8,681 nucleotides of DNA from contig JAEEPD010000001.1 in NCBI GenBank assembly GCA_016284575.1, positions 1 to 8,681 on the forward strand. The letters run 5' to 3'. The DNA is from Bacillota bacterium (GTDB lineage Bacteria; Bacillota; Clostridia; Peptostreptococcales; Anaerovoracaceae). Of the stretch, positions 1 to 6,584 are shown one piece after another. Numbering within the stretch: position 1 is the first letter of the stretch; the number at the start of each line of letters is the position of its first letter. Below the pieces are notes generated by a model. It ran no database searches and was not told the origin of the DNA. It saw nothing but the letters and a program-made list of their open reading frames with translations. The position numbers and the translations under genes are program-made.

Positions 1-1098
1 CTGTGCAACGCTGCTTACCGCGCCGTCCAGAACGGGGAAGCTCTGTCCGCCCAGGACGGTGATGCTCTCAGGAGCCGCAGGGGAGGGTGTACAGGTCTCG
101 TAGAATACGTTTATCCTTGTATCGCAGACGAGGATGGAATTGGTGGCAGAGGAATAGATGCAGACGTCGTACTGCTTAAGATCCGAAGCCTTTATCTCGA
201 TGCCGTTCTTGTAGATCCTGTAGCTGCCGGAGCCTGCAATGGCGGAGAGCCCGGCTGTGCTGCCATCCTTACCGATGATGACTGCCGCTCCGCCTATACC
301 TGCGGTGACAGTACTTTCAGGTATGAAGGTGAGGGCTTTTCCGTCTGCATTTGTAACGACTCTGCCCTGAGAACCTGTAAGAGTAGTCGCTTCGATATTG
401 GAGTATAGGGGTACTGCAGTGCCGTCGCTCAGCTTCATGGCTCCCTTGGATCCATCAATGGAGCGGAGGGTGGTCCTTTCTCCTACGGTGTAGAGAGTCC
501 CGCCTCCATCTTTTGGAGTGCTCAGCGCCCTCACAAACAGCCTTGCGGCCTTGCTTCTGCTGATGGATTTTTCGGCGTCGCCGCGCTTTATTCCTGTGCC
601 CTCCAGAAGGCCTATCTCCTCGGCTTTGTCCATGACGCCCATGGGCCAGATGAGGCTGGAATCGTCATAGCCGAGTATTCTCAGAAGAATGGTCACAGCC
701 TCGTCTGCCTTGATGGCCTGATCCGGCTTAAAGACTCCGCTGGGGTAGCCGGATATGATCCTGGGGGTGGATTTGGCTGCGAAGTTGATGTATTTGTAGG
801 CCCAGTGGTTTGGCGCCACATCCGGGAAGATGGTGATGGTGCTGTATTTGCCGATCTCGCTTTCCTGAAGCTTAAGATGTATGGCCATCTTGCAGAACTG
901 AGCCCTGGTGAAGGTGCCATTGGGGTTGAACTGCCCCTTGCCGTTGCCCTCCACAACGCCCATCACTCTTAAGATCTCCGCAGCCACGGCTGTGTCCTTG
1001 TCAGTTATATCCGTGAAGGAGCCGGAGGCAGCGTGTACCGGCAGGGCGCTGAGTAGCAGCGTCAGTACCAGTATTGCAGTAATAAATTTCTTTCTCAT
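1..1098 (-). CDS. Secreted SLH-domain (S-layer homology) protein, 3' end missing
   Basis: This is the N-terminal 366 residues of an exported protein; the frame is open to the window edge, so the C-terminus is missing. Residues 1-23 form a signal peptide: MRKK, a hydrophobic core rich in Leu, then a VHA cleavage site before Ala24. Three SLH repeats follow at about 27-70, 91-135 and 150-190, recognised by FxDI/FPDV starts, HWAYKYI, GxFxP and the position of the TRAE motif. That motif reads TRAQ, KADE and SRSK here. From about 197 a beta-rich region follows (VGERTTLRSIDG, then YKNGIEIKASDLKQYDVCIY), like uncharacterised segments seen after SLH repeats in clostridial proteins; I recall this only from memory. 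SLH repeats normally hold proteins non-covalently to pyruvylated secondary wall polymer. The start ATG at 1098 has AAAGGAG nine bases upstream. It is the last visible gene of the efflux operon, 14 nt after the permease. The exact role is unknown. Confidence 0.88.
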   Translation of the reverse strand, partial: MRKKFITAILVLTLLLSALPVHAASGSFTDITDKDTAVAAEILRVMGVVEGNGKGQFNPNGTFTRAQFCKMAIHLKLQESEIGKYSTITIFPDVAPNHWAYKYINFAAKSTPRIISGYPSGVFKPDQAIKADEAVTILLRILGYDDSSLIWPMGVMDKAEEIGLLEGTGIKRGDAEKSISRSKAARLFVRALSTPKDGGGTLYTVGERTTLRSIDGSKGAMKLSDGTAVPLYSNIEATTLTGSQGRVVTNADGKALTFIPESTVTAGIGGAAVIIGKDGSTAGLSAIAGSGSYRIYKNGIEIKASDLKQYDVCIYSSATNSILVCDTRINVFYETCTPSPAAPESITVLGGQSFPVLDGAVSSVAQ

Positions 1099-1107
1099 AT
1101 CTCAATA

Positions 1108-1114
1108 CTCCTTT
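1108..1114 (-). promoter_or_regulatory. Ribosome binding site of the SLH gene, overlapping the permease stop
   Basis: On the minus strand AAAGGAG lies 9 nt before the ATG at 1098. Its first two bases are the last two bases of the permease stop codon TAA (1115-1113). A ribosome finishing the permease therefore sits on this site, which suggests translational coupling. The 13 bases starting here (AAAGGAGTATTGA) are identical to those before the adaptor gene. Confidence 0.75.
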
Positions 1115-2363
1115 ATTCAGCTCGAAGAGCCTCAACAGGCTGCAGATTGGCGGCCTTCCAGGCAGGGTAGCTTCCGAATATCAGACCCAGGAAAATGGAC
1201 AGACCGAGGGCTGCCGCGGTGACCCATGGCAGGGGCCATATGGTTATGTGATACAGCAGGTTCCCCAGTACAAGGCTTCCTATGGTCCCGAAGAAGATGC
1301 CCACCAGACCTCCCATGCCGCAGAGCATGCCTGCTTCAATAAGGAACTGGCTTATTATTGAGCTCTTCTGGGCTCCGATGGCCCGCCTTATGCCTATTTC
1401 CTTTGTCCTTTCAGTTACGGTAACAAGCATTATGTTCATGATGCCTATTCCGCCTACCACCAGGGATATGGCAGCGATGCCGCCAAGCACAAGGCTGATC
1501 ATGGTCAGATACTGGTTTTCGTACTGCTGCCAGTTGCTTTCGCTGTAGACGTTGTAGCCGCCTGTGCGGTTGTCCACAAGGCCCTTGAGGAAGCCTCCGA
1601 TGAGGCTCATGGCTATGGGAAGGCTTTCGGAATCCCTGGCCTGGACCTGGAACTCAGTGGGGGCTTCTCCTCCCAGTACTCTTCTGGTGGTGTAGGGGAG
1701 GAGGATAACATTGTCGTTCTGATTGAACTCCGTGCCGTCACCCTTAGGCGACAGCAGGCCAACAACCTCGAATTCGTTGCCGTTGAACAGCAGCTTCTTT
1801 CCAATGGGATTCATTCTTTCGAAGAAGTAATTGGCTGCCTCAGGTCCTATAACGCAGACCTGGTGATAGTCCTCGATATCCAGAAGGGTAAGGTTTCTGC
1901 CCTTGGCCAGCTCGTAGCTGTTGACTATCAGGTACTGATCAGATGCATAAAAGCTTCTCGGAGGAGCGCTCTTTACACGGCCTGTCTGTTCGTCGTATTC
2001 GTACTGAGCGTTGGCGGTGGTCTTTGTACCGTAGCTGACAGTGGCGTTCACATAGCCCTGAGGCGAAACTCCCAGAACGTACTCGCTTATGGAATTGCAG
2101 TAGTTGTAAAGGTCAGGGAAGTAGTCCTTCCCGGTGCTGTTTCCGTTTTCGTCCCACATCCAGCTGTAGATGCTGACGGTTATCTTATTGGAGCCCATCT
2201 GGGAATACTGCTGGCGGGTGTAGTCTTTCATACCCTCCATTACGGAGACGATGGTCATTACCGCTGCGATTCCGATGAATATGGACAGTATGGTAAGTAT
2301 GCTTCGGCCGCGCTTTCCCGCGATGGAGCGCCAGGCCATCTTAAAGGACTGAAGTATATTCAT
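1113..2363 (-). CDS. MacB/FtsX-type ABC transporter permease
   Basis: This 416-residue permease subunit belongs to a type VII (MacB-like) ABC exporter. It shows the family layout: an N-terminal cytoplasmic helix and TM1 (about 22-42), a large extracytoplasmic MacB_PCD region (about 43-284), then three membrane segments at about 288-313, 344-371 and 380-399. Between TM2 and TM3 is ERTKEIGIRRAIGA (318-331), the hallmark coupling-helix motif that contacts the ATPase. The C-terminus ends PVEALRAE, also typical. The ATPase is a separate protein, as in Gram-positive YknY/YknZ, not fused as in E. coli MacB. Its ATG lies inside the end of the ATPase gene (4-nt ATGA overlap), so translation is probably coupled. 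These permeases transmit ATP-driven motion to the extracytoplasmic side to expel peptides, lipoproteins or drugs. The substrate cannot be read from the sequence. Confidence 0.93.
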   Translation of the reverse strand: MNILQSFKMAWRSIAGKRGRSILTILSIFIGIAAVMTIVSVMEGMKDYTRQQYSQMGSNKITVSIYSWMWDENGNSTGKDYFPDLYNYCNSISEYVLGVSPQGYVNATVSYGTKTTANAQYEYDEQTGRVKSAPPRSFYASDQYLIVNSYELAKGRNLTLLDIEDYHQVCVIGPEAANYFFERMNPIGKKLLFNGNEFEVVGLLSPKGDGTEFNQNDNVILLPYTTRRVLGGEAPTEFQVQARDSESLPIAMSLIGGFLKGLVDNRTGGYNVYSESNWQQYENQYLTMISLVLGGIAAISLVVGGIGIMNIMLVTVTERTKEIGIRRAIGAQKSSIISQFLIEAGMLCGMGGLVGIFFGTIGSLVLGNLLYHITIWPLPWVTAAALGLSIFLGLIFGSYPAWKAANLQPVEALRAE

Positions 2364-3052
2364 TGCTTCACCCCCGTATCTTCAATTATCTTTCCGTCCG
2401 CTATCCTTATCCTGCGGTTTGCCTGGGCGGCAATGCTGTTGTCGTGGGTGATAAGTATAACGGTGGTGCCTTCCTGATTGAATTCCTTAAGGAAGGCAAG
2501 TATATCGTTTCCGGTCTTGGAATCCAGAGCTCCTGTGGGCTCGTCCGCCATGATTATCTCGGGCTTTGTGGCTATGGCCCTTGCAATGGCCACACGCTGC
2601 TGCTGACCGCCGGAGAGCTGGGAAGGGTAGTGCTTGTACTTGTCCGCTATACCCATTTTCTCCAAGGCGTCTTTTACCATGTCGAAGCGCTGGTCGTACC
2701 TGATGTTCTGGTAGATGAGGGGAAGTTCCACGTTTTCCTGCACTGTAAGGGTCTTGACCAGATTGTACTGCTGGAAAATGAAGCCTATCTCCTTGTTCCG
2801 TATCCTGGAGAGCCGCTTGTCCGAAAGCTCCTTTACATCAGTTCCACGCAGCAGGTAATCCCCACGGGTGGGTACGTCCAGGCAGCCCAGTATGTTCATG
2901 AGCGTGGACTTTCCGGAGCCCGACTGGCCGACGATGGCTACGAATTCGCCTTCGTCTATATTGACGCTTACGCCGTCCAGAGCACGGACCTCGCTTTCCA
3001 GACCTTCCGCGTATATCTTGTATACGTCTTTAGTCTCGATAAGTCTTGCCAT
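2360..3052 (-). CDS. ABC transporter ATP-binding protein, MacB/LolD class
   Basis: This 230-residue nucleotide-binding subunit has every motif intact: Walker A GQSGSGKST (42-50), Q-loop Gln94 in FIFQQYNL, signature LSGGQ (146-150), Walker B IIMADE (166-171, catalytic Glu171), D-loop ALD (175-177) and switch His203 in LITHD. The FIFQQYNL and ADEPTGALDSKTG wording is typical of the LolD/MacB/YknY group that pairs with FtsX-like permeases. It would dimerise on the cytoplasmic face and power the permease encoded directly downstream. The length is normal for the family. The ATG at 3052 lies 3 nt after the adaptor stop, with GGGG about 8 nt upstream as a modest ribosome binding site. It overlaps the permease start by 4 nt. 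It is certainly an ATPase subunit; the transported substrate is unknown. Confidence 0.95.
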   Translation of the reverse strand: MARLIETKDVYKIYAEGLESEVRALDGVSVNIDEGEFVAIVGQSGSGKSTLMNILGCLDVPTRGDYLLRGTDVKELSDKRLSRIRNKEIGFIFQQYNLVKTLTVQENVELPLIYQNIRYDQRFDMVKDALEKMGIADKYKHYPSQLSGGQQQRVAIARAIATKPEIIMADEPTGALDSKTGNDILAFLKEFNQEGTTVILITHDNSIAAQANRRIRIADGKIIEDTGVKQ

Positions 3053-3055
3053 GGT

Positions 3056-4645
3056 CTAACCCCAGTAGCCGTCGCTGCTCATCATCTGGATGAAGATCTC
3101 CCAGCCATCCTCCAGGCCGCTCTTGATCTCAACATTGTTTATATCGGAGATGCCGGTCTCCACCTCTACAGCCACATAGCCTTCGGGGATCTCTGTATCC
3201 TGCCATGCCAGCTCCAGGGGCTCGCCCATGTAATTTGCGCTGTTTACATAGACCACCTTGACCTCCCTGCCGTCGGCGGTCTGGCTCTGGTGCACTGCCT
3301 GTACCGGCACCACCAGAATGTTCTCTGCCTGGCTTGCCACCAGGTCGTACTGAATGTAGGAATTCAGCTGTATGGTTCCCGCGGAGTTGTCCGCGCTGAT
3401 GACGATGGGGTAGGTGGCTACGCCATTGTTGATGGTGGAGTTGAGGCTGACCTGAGTGATCTCGCCCCAGGTGGCGTTGCCCCACTGGTCCAGATTCACC
3501 ATCATGCCGGGCTTGATGAAGCTGATATTTCTTTCATCCACATTGGCATTGATGATGATGGTGGAGTCGTCGGAGATGGTGACCAGACTCTGGCCCATCT
3601 GAAGCTCCTGTCCGGGCTGAACGGAGAGGCCGATGATCTTTCCTGAAATGGGTGCCACTGCATTGCAGTTGGCCAGGTCCAGCTGGGCTTTTTCAAGCTG
3701 CTTTCTGGCTTCGTCCAGTCTGTTTCTCAGATCGAACATCTCGCTGTCGCTTCTGCCGCCATCGATCTCGATAAGGGTCTGTCCGGCCTTTACATCAAGG
3801 TAGTTATAGAGCTTGTATTTCTTTACGGTACCCGCTACTGTGGTACGTATTTCCTTAGTGTTGTAGTATTCCAGCTTGCCGGATTCATAGGGATACATTT
3901 CCACGCCGTCGGAGCTGACTGCCCAGGCGGATGCAGTTATGCCCTCAACCAGGGTTCCGGGGTTTGGAACGACTATGATGGCACAGAAGAGCTTGGTGCC
4001 TTCCTCGGAGATGCGGGTGACCATGCGGACCTCCTCCACCTCGCCCTCCACGCTGGACATGAAGGAGGGAAGGGATACGTTCATCTTCATTCCCTTTGTG
4101 ATCTTGCCTTCATATGCGTAGCTGTAGTACTGCTCAAGACGAAGGCGGGTGTCGTCGATGAGGGTCGCTATGGTGGTTCCCTCGTAGATCTCATCTCCCT
4201 CGGAAATGCTTGAAGCCACGTTTATCAGCTTGCCGGAGTAGGGTGCCTTAAGATTAAGACCTGACTGGGCCTTGATCTTTTCCGCTATCTGGTTCTGAAT
4301 GCCGTTTACAGTGTCCTGAGCGGTCTGCACCGCGTTCTGCGCCCCCTTTGATTCGATTGTGAACAGGGGATCTCCTTCCTGGACCACCTGCCCCTCCTCG
4401 ACGAACACGTCTATGACTGTGCCGGAGGCGCTTAAGGTGATGGTCTCGCTGTTCTTGGCTTTGGTGATGCCGCTGCCGTTGACTGTGGATGTTATGGACC
4501 CGATGCTTACGAAGCCCGTCATGGGGGTCTGCTGGCGCTGATTGCCGCTCATCTTGCTCTTGATGAAGCGATAGCCGAAGAAGCCGGCGGCAGCCAGGAT
4601 CAGAAGCAGAATCACCCATTTGATCCACTTGTTTTTCTTTTTCAT
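3056..4645 (-). CDS. Membrane-fusion (HlyD/MacA-like) adaptor of the ABC efflux system
   Basis: This 529-residue adaptor has a basic N-terminus and one membrane anchor (about 7-26), with the rest outside the membrane. It appears to hold two lipoyl-like units. The first is SGTVIDVFVEEGQVVQEGD (74-92), helix 101-128 and LKAPYSGKLINVASSISEGD (132-151). The second is AGTVKKYKLYNYLDVKAGQ (271-289), helix 299-326 and APISGKIIGLSVQPGQEL (331-348). A beta-barrel part (about 362-435) and a membrane-proximal C-terminus follow. MacA/YknX relatives usually have one lipoyl unit and about 370-400 residues, so this protein is longer than usual. I chose ATG 4645 because AAAGGAG lies 8 nt upstream; an in-frame TTG at 4651 would be only 2 nt from GGAG. 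It is the first gene of the operon and would link the permease to the cell exterior. In a monoderm its partner could be wall-associated. Confidence 0.9.
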   Translation of the reverse strand: MKKKNKWIKWVILLLILAAAGFFGYRFIKSKMSGNQRQQTPMTGFVSIGSITSTVNGSGITKAKNSETITLSASGTVIDVFVEEGQVVQEGDPLFTIESKGAQNAVQTAQDTVNGIQNQIAEKIKAQSGLNLKAPYSGKLINVASSISEGDEIYEGTTIATLIDDTRLRLEQYYSYAYEGKITKGMKMNVSLPSFMSSVEGEVEEVRMVTRISEEGTKLFCAIIVVPNPGTLVEGITASAWAVSSDGVEMYPYESGKLEYYNTKEIRTTVAGTVKKYKLYNYLDVKAGQTLIEIDGGRSDSEMFDLRNRLDEARKQLEKAQLDLANCNAVAPISGKIIGLSVQPGQELQMGQSLVTISDDSTIIINANVDERNISFIKPGMMVNLDQWGNATWGEITQVSLNSTINNGVATYPIVISADNSAGTIQLNSYIQYDLVASQAENILVVPVQAVHQSQTADGREVKVVYVNSANYMGEPLELAWQDTEIPEGYVAVEVETGISDINNVEIKSGLEDGWEIFIQMMSSDGYWG

Positions 4646-4653
4646 GTTCAATA

Positions 4654-4660
4654 CTCCTTT
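4654..4660 (-). promoter_or_regulatory. Ribosome binding site that fixes the adaptor start
   Basis: On the minus strand AAAGGAG occupies 4660-4654 and lies 8 nt before the ATG at 4645, which is ideal spacing. It is too close to the in-frame TTG at 4651 to serve it, so ATG is the likely start. The same AAAGGAGTATTGA string precedes the SLH gene. Confidence 0.7.
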
Positions 4661-4669
4661 TATCCATAT

Positions 4670-4683
4670 GCCTTTAAAAAGGC
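4670..4683. repeat. 14-bp palindrome at the start of the efflux operon leader
   Basis: GCCTTT and AAAGGC form perfect 6-bp arms around two A bases on the plus strand. The palindrome lies just downstream of the proposed minus-strand -10 box, around or just after the predicted transcription start, and about 10 nt before the adaptor ribosome binding site. It could be a small operator, or a 5-bp hairpin with a 4-nt loop in the mRNA leader. The palindrome is plain in the sequence; any function is inferred. Confidence 0.45.
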
Positions 4684-4690
4684 CTTTAGT

Positions 4691-4699
4691 ATTCTATCA
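4691..4699 (-). promoter_or_regulatory. Candidate extended -10 promoter of the efflux-SLH operon
   Basis: On the minus strand TGA is followed by TAGAAT, an extended -10 element with a 5/6 match to TATAAT. There is no convincing -35 at 16-18 bp. Transcription would begin near 4684, giving a leader of about 39 nt before the adaptor ATG. A GTACAAT sequence (4714-4720 on the plus strand as attgtac) is an alternative -10 box. Confidence is moderate because the whole region is AT-rich. Confidence 0.4.
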
Positions 4700-4725
4700 T
4701 AAGCCTGTTGATTGTACTATATTTA

Positions 4726-4753
4726 GTAACGAAATTTAGTGCCGTTTCGTCAC
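4726..4753. repeat. Inverted repeat in the divergent region, possible operator
   Basis: The left arm GTAACGAAA (4726-4734) and right arm TTTCGTCAC (4745-4753) are inverted copies matching at 8 of 9 positions, separated by 10 bases. Arm centres are 19 bp apart, close to two helical turns, as expected for a dimeric repressor binding one face of DNA. It lies between the two divergent promoters, upstream of the efflux operon. No regulator gene is in the window. The repeat is seen; the operator role is inferred. Confidence 0.45.
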
Positions 4754-4754
4754 A

Positions 4755-4760
4755 TATAAT
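4755..4760 (+). promoter_or_regulatory. Possible second -10 box (TATAAT) upstream of mtaB
   Basis: A perfect TATAAT lies directly after the right arm of the inverted repeat. I see no recognisable -35 at the right distance and no TG extension. If used it would give mtaB a leader of about 70 nt. It may simply reflect the AT-rich sequence. Confidence 0.25.
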
Positions 4761-4820
4761 ACAAAATATTGTGGAAGATAATTCTTTCTTAAAAATTACT
4801 GTAGCGCGTTGAAGTTTTTG

Positions 4821-4829
4821 TGTTACAAT
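4821..4829 (+). promoter_or_regulatory. Extended -10 promoter placing the mtaB start codon at +1
   Basis: TGT followed by TACAAT (4824-4829) is an extended -10 element with a 5/6 match. Six bases separate it from the A of the mtaB ATG at 4836, so transcription would start at or within one base of the start codon. No clear -35 is seen 16-18 bp upstream, which extended -10 promoters can tolerate. Confidence 0.5.
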
Positions 4830-4835
4830 CTCTGC

Positions 4836-6224
4836 ATGAAGAAATTTGCCATATACACGCTGGGATGCAAGACAAATCAATATGAAAGCCAGATGCTGGC
4901 CGAGCTGCTCAGAAAAAAGGGCTGGGAGCAGGCCGAGGAGCTAAGGGAGGATTCCAACGAGGAGAGCTCTGCAGAGCCTGCCGCTGCTGATGCCTACATA
5001 GTCAACAGCTGCACGGTCACTGCCATGGCTGACAGGAAGAGCCGTCAGTACATAAGGCGTGCGAGAAGGCAGAGCCCGAATGCCATCATAGCTCTTATCG
5101 GCTGCTATCCCCAGACTCATCTTAAGGAAGCTGAAGCCCTGGAGGAGGCCGACATAATCCTTGGGACTCAGAACAAGCAGCAGCTTCCGGAGCTGATTGA
5201 AAAGGCCCTTCGGGAGAAGGAGCTTACAGGGACAGTTTCCGGAGCGGAAGCTGTAGCCTTAAGGAATCCTGATCTGGACTTCCCTTCGGAATACTGCGAC
5301 CACGCTCCCATCTTCGGAAGCGAATCCCGCACCAGAGCTCTCATAAAGATCCAGGAGGGCTGTAACCGCTTCTGCAGCTACTGCGTCATTCCCTACGCAA
5401 GGGGACCGGTGCATTCAAGGCCTCTTGACAGCATAGTAAAGGAGGCCGAAGGCCTTGTGGCTGCAGGCTTTAAGGAGATAGTGCTTACCGGGATCAACAC
5501 TGCTCTTTACGGCTCAGACTGGCCGGGGGTGGAGATCAGCGGCATAGACGCTGTGGTGGAAGCCGTTAGCGCCATCCCGGGGGACTTCCGCATCAGACTG
5601 GGATCTCTTGAGCCGACGGTGGTCAATGCGGATTATGTCAGAAAGCTCTTTAAATACGACAAGCTCTGTCACCACCTGCATCTTTCCGTGCAGAGCGGAA
5701 GCGATGCTGTCATAAGCGCCATGAACCGCCACTACAGCTCGGAGGAGTACATGGAGATAGTGGACGCCCTCAGGGAATTCGATCCCTGCTATGGCATCAC
5801 TACGGACATCATAGTGGGTTTCCCGGGAGAGACGGAGGACGACCTTAAAGCCAGCATGGAGCTGTCTGAAAAGGCCAGATATCTGAAGGTCCACTGCTTC
5901 CCATATTCCGTCAGGCCCTTTACAAGAGCGGCGCTCATGGATGGCCAGATACCCATGGACGAGAAGAGGGAAAGAAACAGGCGGCTCATAGCCTTCGCAG
6001 ACCGCGTATCCCTGGATTTCAGGGCATCCATGGAGGGCACTGAGCAGAGGATACTGGTGGAGGAGGACTGCATCATAGACGGAAAGCCTTACTGGAAAGG
6101 CCATGCCTCCAACTTCTGCCCCGTATACATGCCTGAAGAAGGAGACGAAGATCTCCGCAATACATTCATTAGCGTTACAGCCGGAAGACCCGTCAAGGAC
6201 GGCGTTTACGGCAGAAAGGAATAA
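4836..6224 (+). CDS. mtaB: tRNA t6A37 methylthiotransferase (MtaB family, radical SAM)
   Basis: This 462-residue enzyme would convert t6A to ms2t6A at position 37 of ANN-reading tRNAs, supporting accurate decoding. The N-terminal UPF0004 domain carries the three cysteines of the auxiliary 4Fe-4S cluster: Cys11 in TLGCKTNQYES, Cys59 in VNSCTVT and Cys90 in IGCYPQ. The radical SAM cluster motif GCNRFCSYC has Cys176, Cys180 and Cys183, followed by IPYARGPVHSR. A TRAM-like RNA-binding tail is at about 405-462. The wording (NxFCxxC, ARG, EIVLTGI) fits MtaB better than MiaB or RimO. An acidic, Ser-rich stretch at 37-51 looks inserted before the ADAYIVNSC strand. ATG 4836 is chosen because MKKFAIYTLGCKTN aligns with the family start; no Shine-Dalgarno precedes it. 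It ends 2 nt before the HIT gene. Confidence 0.93.
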   Translation: MKKFAIYTLGCKTNQYESQMLAELLRKKGWEQAEELREDSNEESSAEPAAADAYIVNSCTVTAMADRKSRQYIRRARRQSPNAIIALIGCYPQTHLKEAEALEEADIILGTQNKQQLPELIEKALREKELTGTVSGAEAVALRNPDLDFPSEYCDHAPIFGSESRTRALIKIQEGCNRFCSYCVIPYARGPVHSRPLDSIVKEAEGLVAAGFKEIVLTGINTALYGSDWPGVEISGIDAVVEAVSAIPGDFRIRLGSLEPTVVNADYVRKLFKYDKLCHHLHLSVQSGSDAVISAMNRHYSSEEYMEIVDALREFDPCYGITTDIIVGFPGETEDDLKASMELSEKARYLKVHCFPYSVRPFTRAALMDGQIPMDEKRERNRRLIAFADRVSLDFRASMEGTEQRILVEEDCIIDGKPYWKGHASNFCPVYMPEEGDEDLRNTFISVTAGRPVKDGVYGRKE

Positions 6225-6226
6225 AT

Positions 6227-6568
6227 ATGGACAATTGCATTTTCTGCAAGCTCGCATCTAAGGAGATACCCACCAACGTGGTGTACGAGGATGACACCGT
6301 CTTCTCCTTCCTTGATGCAGACCCCCAGGCTCCCGTACACTTTCTGGTCATCCCCAAGAAGCATGTAAGCTGCCTGGACGAATGCACAGAGGAGGATCAG
6401 GAGCTGCTTGGCCACATGCTTCTGACAGCTAAGAAGCTGGCGGCAGAGCAGGGGCTTGAAAATGGCTACAGGATCGTTATCAACACAGGAGACGACGGCG
6501 GACAGACCGTAAAGCATCTGCACATGCATGTCATGGGCAAGCGCAGCATGAACTGGCCACCGGGCTAA
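6227..6568 (+). CDS. HIT-family (HINT-like) nucleotide phosphoramidase/hydrolase
   Basis: This 113-residue cytoplasmic protein has the histidine triad HLHMHV (His97, His99, His101) near the C-terminus, followed by GKRSMNWPPG, the usual HINT ending. Cys4 and Cys7 (CIFC) are the family's frequent zinc-binding pair, and PKKH at 43-46 supplies the further conserved His. HINT enzymes split nucleoside phosphoramidates such as AMP-lysine with a covalent His-AMP intermediate; in bacteria the physiological substrate is poorly defined. The length is normal. AAGGA inside the end of mtaB lies 6 nt before ATG 6227, so the gene is almost certainly co-expressed with mtaB. Genes of this family often sit in this core neighbourhood in Clostridia. 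Confidence 0.95.
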   Translation: MDNCIFCKLASKEIPTNVVYEDDTVFSFLDADPQAPVHFLVIPKKHVSCLDECTEEDQELLGHMLLTAKKLAAEQGLENGYRIVINTGDDGGQTVKHLHMHVMGKRSMNWPPG

Positions 6569-6584
6569 ACTACAGGAAACTTCA

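Noticed and set aside
1863..2477. Plus-strand open frame of 204 codons opposite the permease
   Set aside because: It is antisense to a clear MacB-type permease and shows no family motif.
2363..3646. Long plus-strand open frame (427 codons) opposite the ATPase and adaptor genes
   Set aside because: It overlaps well-supported minus-strand genes, has no ribosome binding site or recognisable domain, and its His/Val/Leu-rich content is what antisense reading of such genes gives.
4254..4667. Minus-strand overlapping frame starting at an ATG upstream of the adaptor start
   Set aside because: It is out of frame with the adaptor, has no Shine-Dalgarno before its ATG, and has low-complexity Arg/His/Gln content typical of a shifted frame.
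4809..4829. TTGAAG at 4809 as the -35 of the mtaB promoter
   Set aside because: Only 9 bp separate it from TACAAT; sigma-A needs about 16-18 bp.
4809..4835. In-frame TTG at 4809 as the mtaB start
   Set aside because: It adds nine residues absent from the family, has no ribosome binding site, and would lie upstream of the likely -10 box.
5514..6257. Minus-strand open frame of 247 codons opposite mtaB
   Set aside because: It is a shadow of mtaB with no motif or plausible start signal.
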